Shown here one piece after another: positions 1-5,665 of a DNA stretch of 8,190 nt. Below the pieces are notes generated by a model. That model searched no databases. It worked only from the letters and a program-made list of their open reading frames with translations, and had not been told where the DNA came from. The stretch covers positions 1 through 8,190 of the forward strand of contig JAQGLQ010000251.1 of the NCBI GenBank assembly GCA_028292785.1. The letters run 5' to 3'. The position numbers and the translations under genes were made by a program. The stretch's first letter is position 1; each line of letters begins with the position of its first letter. Source of the DNA: Noviherbaspirillum sp. (GTDB lineage: Bacteria; Pseudomonadota; Gammaproteobacteria; Burkholderiales; Burkholderiaceae).

Positions 1-206
1 GAAGTCAGGCCGGCCTTGCGGCCGTGGATTTCAAAGGCCTTCACGCCGAGCAGCGATTCGATTTTCTGTACTGCGTAGGTCACCGAGGACTGGCTCTTGT
101 GCAAGACCCCGGCCGCCTGGGCATAGCCGCCGGTATCGACCACCGCGAGGAAAGTGCGCCATTGCTCCAGCGTAATGGTTTGGATACTGGGTGACGTTAC
201 GTTCAT
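1..206 (-). CDS. LysR-family transcriptional regulator, N-terminal part (cut by window edge)
   Basis: The minus strand reads from an ATG at 206 to the window edge, giving 68 residues of an open frame that continues outside. Residues about 13-68 form the winged helix-turn-helix typical of LysR-type regulators: LEQWRTFLAVVDTGGYAQAA, then a recognition helix around SQSSVTYAVQKIESLLGVKAFE. Full-length members have about 300 residues, so the whole effector-binding domain is missing from view and the inducer cannot be guessed. The gene diverges from the azoreductase gene with a 97-bp gap, the classic arrangement in which a LysR protein controls its divergent neighbour and itself; control of azoR is therefore inferred. 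No strong Shine-Dalgarno sequence precedes this ATG, but no other start fits the family alignment. Confidence 0.9.
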   Translation of the reverse strand, partial: MNVTSPSIQTITLEQWRTFLAVVDTGGYAQAAGVLHKSQSSVTYAVQKIESLLGVKAFEIHGRKAGLT

Positions 207-303
207 TATCGTTTCAATAGATAGATAGGTCCGAAATATTCTACTTTTTTATCTGTTAATTAAATAGTTTAATACAGTTACCCACAAATTGGAGGAAGAA
301 CTC
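207..303. promoter_or_regulatory. Divergent lysR/azoR promoter region
   Basis: This 97-bp gap is strikingly AT-rich compared with the flanking genes and must hold the promoters of both divergent genes. It contains a perfect interrupted palindrome at 259-273, a second short T-N11-A candidate at 207-223, three tandem ATAG units at 217-228 and the azoR ribosome binding site at 291-298. A possible azoR -10 element (TTTAAT, 268-273) falls inside the palindrome, and the -35 position is only a T-run, as is common for activator-dependent promoters. The exact promoters are not resolved by eye. Confidence 0.6.
259..273. promoter_or_regulatory. Candidate LysR operator, palindrome ATTAAA-TAG-TTTAAT
   Basis: The sequence is a perfect 6+6 inverted repeat around a 3-nt centre. 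T260 and A272 are separated by 11 nt, which matches the T-N11-A rule for LysR-type binding boxes. It lies about 30 bp upstream of the azoR start at 304 and 53 bp from the lysR start at 206, where an operator shared by the two promoters could sit. AT-rich DNA can form such repeats by chance, so binding is an inference from position and symmetry. Confidence 0.45.
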
Positions 304-924
304 ATGAAAAACCTGCTTCAAATCAACGCCAGCATTTTTGGAGAAAACGGCCAGTCCCGTCGCCTCGCCGACCAGTTCGTCACCGGTTGGCGCGCCGCCA
401 ATCACGGTGCCACCGTGACAGTGCGCGACGTGACCGGCGAACCGGTGCCGCATCTGACCGGGGAACGCTTTTCGGCATTGATCGGCAAGCCGGAAGAGCG
501 CGACGCGCAGCAGCAGGCGGTGGTCGATTATTCCGACGCGCTGATCGAAGAACTCAAGCGCGCCGATGTCATCTTGCTCGGCCTGCCGATGTACAACTTC
601 GGCATACCGTCGACGCTGAAGGCCTATTTCGACCATGTCGCGCGCGCCGGGGTCACTTTCCGCTATACCGAAAACGGTCCGATCGGCCTGCTGACCGGCA
701 AGAAGGTGTACGTATTCGCCGCGCGCGGCGGGATTTACCAGGGTACCCAAGGCGATATCCCGACCGCCTATGTGCGCCAGATTCTCGGCTTCATCGGCCT
801 GACCGACGTGGAGTTTGTCTATGCCGAAGGCCTGGCGATGGGCGAGGAAAGCAAGCAGGCCGGCGTGGCCAAAGCGGAAGCCGCTACCGGGCAACTGATC
901 GCCGACCTGCGGGCAGCGGCCTAA
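304..924 (+). CDS. azoR: FMN-dependent NADH azoreductase / NADH:quinone reductase (AzoR family)
   Basis: The product is 206 residues, close to the 201 of E. coli AzoR. It has a flavodoxin-like fold: an N-terminal strand MKNLLQINAS with a phosphate-binding loop after it, the FMN-binding PMYNFG at 95-100 followed by IPSTLKAYFDHVARAGVTF, and the second flavin loop ARGGIY at 140-145. The family works as a cytoplasmic dimer that uses NADH to reduce azo compounds and quinones in two-electron steps, which protects against quinone and thiol-reactive stress. The ATG at 304 is chosen because GGAGGAAG at 291-298 sits just upstream; an in-frame TTG at 289 would lie over that site. The gene diverges from a LysR regulator that probably controls it, and two pirins and ribA follow in the same direction. 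Natural substrate unknown. Confidence 0.93.
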   Translation: MKNLLQINASIFGENGQSRRLADQFVTGWRAANHGATVTVRDVTGEPVPHLTGERFSALIGKPEERDAQQQAVVDYSDALIEELKRADVILLGLPMYNFGIPSTLKAYFDHVARAGVTFRYTENGPIGLLTGKKVYVFAARGGIYQGTQGDIPTAYVRQILGFIGLTDVEFVYAEGLAMGEESKQAGVAKAEAATGQLIADLRAAA

Positions 925-978
925 ACGGCTACCATGGCCGTCAACGTCTAATACACTGACACTGCGCATCGAGGAATC

Positions 979-1863
979 ATGATGGAAATCGCAACCGCCA
1001 CCCGCACCTTGCAGCGCGTCATCGACGCGGTGGAAACGTCCGACGGCGCCGGCGTGAAGCTGCGCCGCAGTCTCGGACGCGGCCAGGGAATGCGGCTCGA
1101 TCCCTTCCTGATGCTCGATGAATTCTCGTCCGACAATCCCGGCGACTATATCGCCGGGTTCCCGGCGCATCCGCATCGCGGCTTCGAAACGGTGACCTAC
1201 ATGCTCGATGGCCACATGCGGCATGAAGATCATCTCGGCAATGTCGGCGAACTGAGGGCGGGCGGCGTTCAGTGGATGACGGCGGGACGCGGCATCGTGC
1301 ATTCCGAGATGCCGCAGCAGGAGCAGGGCCGCATGCGCGGTTTTCAGCTGTGGATCAATCTGCCGGCCAGCGAAAAGATGAAGCCGGCCAGCTACCGCGA
1401 TATCCAGCCGGACGCCATTCCTTCGGTGGTACTGGATGGCGGCGTGCGTGTGAAGGTGATCGCCGGAGCGCTGGAAGCCCATGGCGCGAAAGTCGAGGGG
1501 CCGATCCAGGGCCTGAGCACCGAGCCGCTGTATCTCGATGTCGAGCTGCCGGCGGGCGGCGATTTTTTGCATCCCGTGAAGCGCGGCCATCACGCCTTCG
1601 CGTATGTATTCGAAGGAGACCTCCGGGTCGGTGGCAGCGAGGCCGCTCCGCGCGCGCTCAAGACCCGCAGTGCCGGCCTGCTGTCCGACGGCGACCGGGT
1701 CGAATTGAGGGCCGGCGCCCGCGGCGCGCGTTTTCTGCTGCTGGCGGGCCGTCCCCTGGGCGAACCGGTGGCGCAATACGGTCCCTTCGTCATGAATACC
1801 GTCGAGGAAATCCAGCAGGCCATCATGGATTACCAGAGCGGCAGGTTTACCGAACCCGCATGA
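979..1863 (+). CDS. Pirin family protein (bicupin, possible quercetin 2,3-dioxygenase type)
   Basis: The product is 294 residues, the usual size for bacterial pirins. The N-terminal cupin carries the pirin signature FPAHPHRGFETVTYMLDG (61-78) and GRGIVHSEMP (103-112); H64, H66, H108 and E110 match the three-His-one-Glu metal site described for human pirin and E. coli YhhW. The C-terminal pirin domain covers about residues 180-285. Some relatives cleave quercetin; others act as iron-dependent redox sensors or bind metabolic enzymes, so the activity here cannot be fixed. A GAGGAA motif at 971-976 precedes two adjacent ATG codons (979 and 982); 982 gives slightly better spacing. It starts 54 nt after azoR and is probably in the same transcription unit (inference). 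Confidence 0.9.
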   Translation: MMEIATATRTLQRVIDAVETSDGAGVKLRRSLGRGQGMRLDPFLMLDEFSSDNPGDYIAGFPAHPHRGFETVTYMLDGHMRHEDHLGNVGELRAGGVQWMTAGRGIVHSEMPQQEQGRMRGFQLWINLPASEKMKPASYRDIQPDAIPSVVLDGGVRVKVIAGALEAHGAKVEGPIQGLSTEPLYLDVELPAGGDFLHPVKRGHHAFAYVFEGDLRVGGSEAAPRALKTRSAGLLSDGDRVELRAGARGARFLLLAGRPLGEPVAQYGPFVMNTVEEIQQAIMDYQSGRFTEPA

Positions 1864-1870
1864 GGCGCAA

Positions 1871-1890
1871 GGGCGGACTGCGTTCCGCCC
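1871..1890. repeat. GC-rich hairpin between the two pirin genes
   Basis: GGGCGGA at 1871-1877 pairs perfectly with TCCGCCC at 1884-1890 around a 6-nt loop, starting 7 nt after the first pirin stop codon. It is followed by GGCTCCTTTC rather than a T-run, so it is a poor intrinsic terminator. It could slow transcription or protect the 3' end of the upstream message. The symmetry is directly visible; any role is inferred. Confidence 0.4.
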
Positions 1891-1950
1891 GGCTCCTTTC
1901 ATGCGGCCGATCGCACGGCACGGCTTTCGTAGCAGATGGAGCAGATCAAC

Positions 1951-2850
1951 ATGGACACACCCGCACTCGCGATCCTCAAGCCCCATGTCAAGGATCTCGG
2001 CGGTTTCACCGTCAAGCGTCTTTTGCCCGGCTATCCGCACAAGATGGTCGGCCCCTTCATTTTCTTCGACCATATCGGTCCCGCCGAATTCGCGCCGGGC
2101 GCTGCCGGAATCGCGGTGCGACCGCATCCGCATATCGGCCTGGCGACGGTCACCTATCTGTTCGATGGCACAATCCTGCACCGGGACTCGCTCGGCTCGG
2201 TGCAGCCCATCCATCCCGGCGACGTCAACTGGATGACCGCCGGCCGAGGCATCGTCCATTCGGAGCGCACGCCGGAAGAGGTGCGCAAGACCGGCGGTAC
2301 GCTGCACGGGATACAGACCTGGGTCGCGCTGCCGAAAGCGCAGGAGAATGCCCCGCCTTCCTTTGAACACCATCCGGCCGTGACGCTGCCGGTGATCTCC
2401 AGGCCCGGCGTCAGTCTGCGCCTGATCGCCGGTTCCGCGTTCGGCCAGACTTCCCCCGCGGCGTCCGCCTCGGAATTGTTTTATGCGGCGGCCGAAATGC
2501 AGGCCGGGGCGCGTTTTTCCATGCCCGCCGAACACGAGGAGCGGGCGGTATATGTGATCGAAGGCGCCATCACCATCGACGGCGAATCCTGCGCGCCGCA
2601 ACAGATGTTCGTGCTGCCGGCCGGCAGGGAAATTACAATAGAGGCTGAGAATGATTCGAGGCTGATGCTTCTTGGCGGAAAAGCCATGGATGGCGACCGC
2701 TTCATCTGGTGGAATTTCGTCGCCAGCAGCCGGGAGGCCATCGAGGAAGCCAAGCAGCGCTGGCGCGAGCAGCGCTTCGGCGCGGTGCCCCAGGAAACCG
2801 AATGGATTCCCCTGCCGGACGAGCCCAAGCCCGCCGAATCATTCAGCTGA
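1951..2850 (+). CDS. Pirin family protein, second and distinct copy
   Basis: The product is 299 residues from the ATG at 1951. It has DLGGFTVKRLLP and GPFIFFDHIGPA near the N-terminus, then the metal-site segments PHPHIGLATVTYLFDG and GRGIVHSE (H59, H61, H103, E105). The C-terminal pirin domain ends with DRFIWWNFVASSREAIEEAKQRW and a TEWIPLPDEP tail typical of one pirin subfamily. Outside the metal-site motifs it is only modestly similar to the upstream pirin, so this looks like an old paralogue rather than a recent duplication. The start at 1951 is preferred because GGAG at 1938-1941 is well spaced; an in-frame ATG at 1936 would add five residues but lacks a clear ribosome site. Enzymatic role is uncertain, as for the family. 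Confidence 0.9.
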   Translation: MDTPALAILKPHVKDLGGFTVKRLLPGYPHKMVGPFIFFDHIGPAEFAPGAAGIAVRPHPHIGLATVTYLFDGTILHRDSLGSVQPIHPGDVNWMTAGRGIVHSERTPEEVRKTGGTLHGIQTWVALPKAQENAPPSFEHHPAVTLPVISRPGVSLRLIAGSAFGQTSPAASASELFYAAAEMQAGARFSMPAEHEERAVYVIEGAITIDGESCAPQQMFVLPAGREITIEAENDSRLMLLGGKAMDGDRFIWWNFVASSREAIEEAKQRWREQRFGAVPQETEWIPLPDEPKPAESFS

Positions 2851-2853
2851 ATG
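2840..2853. repeat. Perfect 14-bp palindrome over the second pirin stop codon
   Basis: CATTCAGCTGAATG is a perfect inverted repeat without a spacer, and the TGA stop of the pirin gene lies within it (2848-2850). It sits about 40 bp upstream of the ribA start, where a dimeric regulator could bind. A loopless palindrome makes a poor RNA hairpin, so a DNA site or chance are the main explanations. Confidence 0.3.
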
Positions 2854-2890
2854 CGAATGCGCCTGTAACCCCTGATACCTGGAATTGAAA

Positions 2891-3529
2891 ATGAATCAAC
2901 AAGGAGCCGGAACACCGGTACCCGGCACTGATCCCGTCATCGAGCATGTCGCCAGCTCGCTGCTGCCCACCTCGCACGGCGAGTTCCGCATGCATGTGTA
3001 TCGCTGCCCCGAGGAATCGATCGAGCATGTCGCGCTGGTCAAGGGCGAACTGCGCGATCAGGAGCGCGTCCTGGTGCGCGTGCATTCGGAGTGCCTGACC
3101 GGCGACGTGTTCGGTTCGGCGCGCTGCGACTGCGGCGCCCAGCTCGATGCCGCGATGACCCGCGTCAACGCGGACGGCGTCGGCGCGGTGGTGTACCTGC
3201 GCGGACAGGAAGGCCGCGGCATCGGACTCGGAAACAAGATTCTTGCCTATCAGTTGCAGGACCAGGGCCGCGACACGGTCGAGGCCAATCTCGATCTGGG
3301 GCTGCCGGTCGACACCCGCACCTATCAAGTGGCGGCGCGCATTCTGGCGCATCTCGGCGTGCGCAGCATCCGCCTGATGACCAACAATCCCGGCAAGATG
3401 GAAAAGCTGGCGCAGCACGGACTTGAGATCGTGGAGCGGGTGCCGGTAGTCACGCGCCGCACTCCGCACAACATGGCGTATCTGCGCACCAAGCAGCAGA
3501 AGCTCGGGCACATGCTCGACTTCGATTGA
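2891..3529 (+). CDS. ribA: GTP cyclohydrolase II
   Basis: This enzyme opens GTP to 2,5-diamino-6-ribosylamino-4(3H)-pyrimidinone 5'-phosphate plus formate and pyrophosphate, the first committed step of riboflavin, FMN and FAD synthesis. The product is 212 residues (E. coli RibA 196). The zinc site is the C-X10-C-X-C motif at C68, C79 and C81 ([16 protein letters not shown]). The active-site region follows: [15 protein letters not shown] (102-116), [14 protein letters not shown] (132-145, with R143 the likely counterpart of E. coli R128), and LMTNNPGKM (162-170). No RibB (DHBP synthase) domain is fused. The ATG at 2891 is chosen over an in-frame TTG at 2885. It lies 40 nt after the second pirin, so read-through from the azoR-pirin unit is possible. 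No room exists for an FMN riboswitch. Confidence 0.95.
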   Translation: MNQQGAGTPVPGTDPVIEHVASSLLPTSHGEFRMHVYRCPEESIEHVALVKGELRDQERVLVRVHSECLTGDVFGSARCDCGAQLDAAMTRVNADGVGAVVYLRGQEGRGIGLGNKILAYQLQDQGRDTVEANLDLGLPVDTRTYQVAARILAHLGVRSIRLMTNNPGKMEKLAQHGLEIVERVPVVTRRTPHNMAYLRTKQQKLGHMLDFD

Positions 3530-3537
3530 AATCTATT

Positions 3538-4122
3538 CTAGACCAGCCCGAACCAGCCCAGCAACGCCCCCGCCCCCAGCAACCACAGCAGATGCATCCT
3601 GGTGCGCCACACCACCATCGCGGTGGCAAGCGACACCAGCCATAGGCCCCAGTCCCTGCGCGGATCGTTGTTGGCGCTGGCCAGGATCCAACCCGTTGCG
3701 ATCAGCAGGCCGATCACCAGTGGCGCCATTCCCTGTTTGAATGCACGCACCGCGCGCAGGTCGCGATTGCGGTGGCCCCAGCGCGCCGCCATGTAGGTGA
3801 GGGTGGTACTCGGCAGCAGGATGCCGATCATGGTGAGCATCACTCCCAGCAGGCCGGTGGCCATCCCTCCCGCGTTCAGCCCGACGTTCCAGCCCATGAG
3901 CGCCACGAACAGGATGTTCGGGCCGGGGGCCGCCTGGGCGATCGCGATCGAATCATTGAATTGCGCGTCGGTCAGCCAGCGCTGCTGGCCCACCAGATAG
4001 CGATGCATTTCCGAAGCCGTGGTGATCGCGCCGCCGACCGACAGCAGCGACAGCATCAGGTATTTCAGAAATAGCATGAGCCAGTCATGCCATTGCATCG
4101 AAACGTGGAGGGCATGATTCAT
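3538..4122 (-). CDS. chrA: Chromate transporter, second short subunit (ChrA family, split type)
   Basis: The product is a 194-residue hydrophobic protein with about five or six membrane segments. It shows the chromate ion transporter half-domain pattern: SVGGAITTASEM (28-39), a QRWLTDAQFNDSIAIAQ stretch, then the conserved APGPN at 65-69 and ALMGWNVG. Classical ChrA is about 400 residues with two homologous halves; here each half is a separate gene, the short-chain arrangement. The pair would work together in the inner membrane, exporting chromate taken up by the sulfate route. The start ATG overlaps the upstream chr stop by 4 nt (ATGA), which implies translational coupling. The gene converges on ribA with only 8 nt between the stop codons. 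Substrate is inferred from family; no chrB regulator is nearby. Confidence 0.88.
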   Translation of the reverse strand: MNHALHVSMQWHDWLMLFLKYLMLSLLSVGGAITTASEMHRYLVGQQRWLTDAQFNDSIAIAQAAPGPNILFVALMGWNVGLNAGGMATGLLGVMLTMIGILLPSTTLTYMAARWGHRNRDLRAVRAFKQGMAPLVIGLLIATGWILASANNDPRRDWGLWLVSLATAMVVWRTRMHLLWLLGAGALLGWFGLV

Positions 4123-4694
4123 GGCTTGAGCTTGCGATAGGTCTGCACGCAGGAAAGGCAGCCGAGGCCCACCAGCACATACACGAGCTGAATGCGCAGC
4201 AGCGCGATCGCGACGAAGGCGATGGCCGTCAGGCCAAGACTGAGCGGCAGCCCAAGCGGATGTTTTTTCAGCGAGCCGAGCAGCTTGAAGCCGGTCGCGG
4301 CGATCAGGCCGGACACGATCGCACCCATCCCGCGCAAGGCCCCGGCCACGCCGGGGTGTCCCGCAAACTGCGAATAAAGCACGGCCAGCAGCAGCACCAC
4401 GATCAGCGGAAAGACAATGAGCCCGGCCACCGCCGTCAGTGCGCCGGGAAGCCCGAATGCGCGACCGCCGATCATCACGCAGATGTTCACCACGTTTGGA
4501 CCGGGCATGATCTGGGCGACGGCCCAGTCCTCAATGAATTCTTCCTGCGTGATCCAGCGCTTCCGTTCCACCAGTTCGCGCTGCACGATGGCGAGCACGC
4601 CGCCGAAGCCTTGCAGAGCAAGAAAGGTGAAGGAGAAGAAGAGATCGGAGAGAGACTTCGGTTGCGCGCGCGCGGCGGGTGATGCGTTTTCCAT
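4119..4694 (-). CDS. chrA: Chromate transporter, first short subunit (ChrA family, split type)
   Basis: The product is 191 residues when started at the ATG at 4694. After a short polar N-terminus it has SLSDLFFSFTFLALQGFGG (14-32), the N-terminal hallmark of chromate transporter domains, then RKRWITQEEFIEDWAVAQIMPGPN (44-67) and several hydrophobic segments, with a positively charged cytosolic tail YRKLKP. It pairs with the next gene, which it overlaps by 4 nt, to make a two-subunit transporter. An in-frame ATG at 4751 would add 19 residues (MRHRGQIIDARLSQ...) that look unlike the family, so 4694 is preferred. A strong promoter-like element (4701-4729) ends 6 nt before this ATG, which leaves no room for a ribosome binding site. 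Chromate as the real substrate is family-based inference. Confidence 0.87.
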   Translation of the reverse strand: MENASPAARAQPKSLSDLFFSFTFLALQGFGGVLAIVQRELVERKRWITQEEFIEDWAVAQIMPGPNVVNICVMIGGRAFGLPGALTAVAGLIVFPLIVVLLLAVLYSQFAGHPGVAGALRGMGAIVSGLIAATGFKLLGSLKKHPLGLPLSLGLTAIAFVAIALLRIQLVYVLVGLGCLSCVQTYRKLKP

Positions 4695-4700
4695 TAAGCA

Positions 4701-4729
4701 ATTATCCGTTTGCGAGAGGCGTGCGTCAA
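4701..4729 (-). promoter_or_regulatory. Sigma70-type promoter of the chr pair (predicts leaderless mRNA)
   Basis: Read on the minus strand, TTGACG (4729-4724) is followed by a 17-nt spacer and GATAAT (4706-4701). Each hexamer matches the consensus at 5 of 6 positions. With a usual 6-nt discriminator (TGCTTA) the predicted +1 is position 4694, the A of the proposed chr start codon. Confidence 0.5.
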
Positions 4730-4770
4730 TTATTTGACCGCGATGGCGCATCCCGGGCGACCGGCATTCA

Positions 4771-4799
4771 ATAGTATGACTCGGCGAAACGAATGTGTA
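4771..4799 (-). promoter_or_regulatory. Alternative, weaker promoter candidate for the chr pair
   Basis: On the minus strand TACACA (4799-4794), a 17-nt spacer and TACTAT (4776-4771) each match the sigma70 consensus at 4 of 6 positions. Transcription from here would start near 4764 and give a leader of about 70 nt before the ATG at 4694, which would also cover the alternative ATG at 4751. It is clearly weaker than the element at 4701-4729 and may be a chance match. Confidence 0.25.
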
Positions 4800-4868
4800 T
4801 GAACGAGGCGGGAGATGGAGAGTGCGCCGAGGGCTTGACGCGACGCAATTGGATAACTGCCGCAGGCA

Positions 4869-5081
4869 TCACTCCATGTCGATGCCCTGGTTCAGGCGTT
4901 CCAGACGCGCCAGCAAGGAAGCGGTCGATGCCGCATCGAGCAGGGTGGCGTCGGCCGAGTCGAGCTGACGGCCGTTTTGCAATTCATGAATCACGGACAA
5001 TAGCTCAAGGACGACACCGTATCGACAGGCCGCTTCAACCAAGACCTCCAGTTGTCGCGTTGTAACGTCAGCAATTGCCAT
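4869..5081 (-). CDS. Small hypothetical protein, 70 residues
   Basis: I do not recognise a family. The protein (MAIADVTTRQLEVLVEAACR...LERLNQGIDME) is predicted to be soluble and mostly helical, rich in Leu, Ala and Glu, with no membrane segment, signal peptide or cysteine cluster; it has one cysteine (C19). The case for a real gene is the AAGGA motif 7 nt upstream of the ATG on the minus strand, a balanced amino acid composition unlike antisense noise, and lack of a competing gene on the other strand. It lies 174 nt upstream of the chr pair on the same strand but has its own spacing, so a link to chromate transport is not implied. The N-terminal TTRQLEVLVEAACRYG has a faint helix-turn-helix look, too short to claim. 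Confidence 0.6.
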   Translation of the reverse strand: MAIADVTTRQLEVLVEAACRYGVVLELLSVIHELQNGRQLDSADATLLDAASTASLLARLERLNQGIDME

Positions 5082-5271
5082 TTTTTATCCTTGAAGCCGA
5101 AAAACATGTCATTTTGCTTCGTAGGGCCTGAGACGTAGAAGTTCCCGATTTTTAATTAATTTGCTAATGGATTCCGGGAGTATTCAGCAGAAACTGGCAT
5201 TGAACGGCTAAGCGCCAGCGCATGGAAATTCCGCGTCCGCGCAAGAATCAACCTGTAAGTAAAAGCTGGAA

Positions 5272-5293
5272 GCGCGGCAGGGTCGTGCCGCGC
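5272..5293 (-). terminator. Hairpin downstream of the HTH-like gene, possible terminator
   Basis: GCGCGGCA (5272-5279) pairs perfectly with TGCCGCGC (5286-5293) around a 6-nt loop. It lies about 30 nt after the stop codon of the 113-residue HTH-like gene read on the minus strand. The following sequence is TTCCAGCTTTT, only partly T-rich, so termination may be weak or factor-assisted. Apart from this hairpin and an AT-rich stretch around 5151-5165, I see nothing definite in the 5082-5323 gap; it should contain the promoter of the 70-residue gene. Confidence 0.45.
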
Positions 5294-5323
5294 CGGGTCC
5301 GCGCTGCTTTCGCCCGCTGTCCG

Positions 5324-5665
5324 TCAGTGCAAGGCGCCTCCAGCCTGCTCCGTATCGCCGTTTTCCGGTTTCGGCTTGCCTTGCGCATCGCTCAAGCGGT
5401 ACTTGGTCCGTCTGTCGCCCATCAGGTCGCGCAGTTCCCGGATGCTCATGTCCGTCGCCTCATGCATGCGGATCAGAAGCGAGGCGCCAACCGGCAACCG
5501 GCGGTGCCGGATCTTGCTGATCACCGGCGGAGCCACTTCCAGCAGGCGAGAAAGTGCGGCGTCGTTCTTCAGTTTCATTTTCTCGATCAGCGCGTCGAGA
5601 AGGCGATTGGGGTCGTAGCTTGGCTGCTCGATCAGTTCGTGCTGGTTAGCGGTTGTTTCGGTCAT
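5324..5665 (-). CDS. Small helix-turn-helix-like protein, 113 residues
   Basis: The protein has a polar N-terminus, then DPNRLLDALIEKMKLKNDAALSRLLEVAPPVISKIRHRRLPVGASLLIRMHEAT (19-71), which reads as an XRE/lambda-repressor-like five-helix fold. The helix pair is about AALSRLLEV and PPVISKIRHRR, and a basic patch R54-R56 suits DNA contact. SIRELRDLMGDRRTKYRLSD follows, then a charged, probably disordered tail. The pattern resembles a conserved small-protein family I associate with Oxalobacteraceae and other Burkholderiales, from memory only. The ATG at 5665 is chosen for the GAGGAA motif directly upstream; an open frame reaching 5863 would add 66 Cys/Ser/Leu-rich residues that do not resemble the family. 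It may be a transcription factor; its target, possibly itself or the divergent RND operon, is unknown. Confidence 0.75.
   Translation of the reverse strand: MTETTANQHELIEQPSYDPNRLLDALIEKMKLKNDAALSRLLEVAPPVISKIRHRRLPVGASLLIRMHEATDMSIRELRDLMGDRRTKYRLSDAQGKPKPENGDTEQAGGALH

Noticed and set aside
925..941. Small hairpin after the azoR stop as a terminator
   Set aside because: The stem is short with a G-U pair and a 3-nt loop, and no T-run follows; it is more likely incidental.
1272..2366. 364-residue plus-strand frame across both pirins
   Set aside because: It is an alternate frame, very Arg-rich, crossing two genes with intact pirin motifs in the other frame.
256..2601. 781-residue minus-strand open frame opposite azoR and both pirins
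   Set aside because: It is antisense to three well-supported genes, has an Arg/His/Gly/Ala-rich composition typical of the reverse frame of GC-rich codons, and shows no family motif. The plus-strand genes carry clear motifs and ribosome sites.
2851..2890. FMN riboswitch upstream of ribA
   Set aside because: Only 40 nt separate the pirin stop from the ribA start, too little for the conserved FMN aptamer, and no matching motif is seen.
2843..3511. 222-residue minus-strand frame over ribA
   Set aside because: It is antisense to a textbook GTP cyclohydrolase II with its full zinc motif; there is no independent evidence for it.
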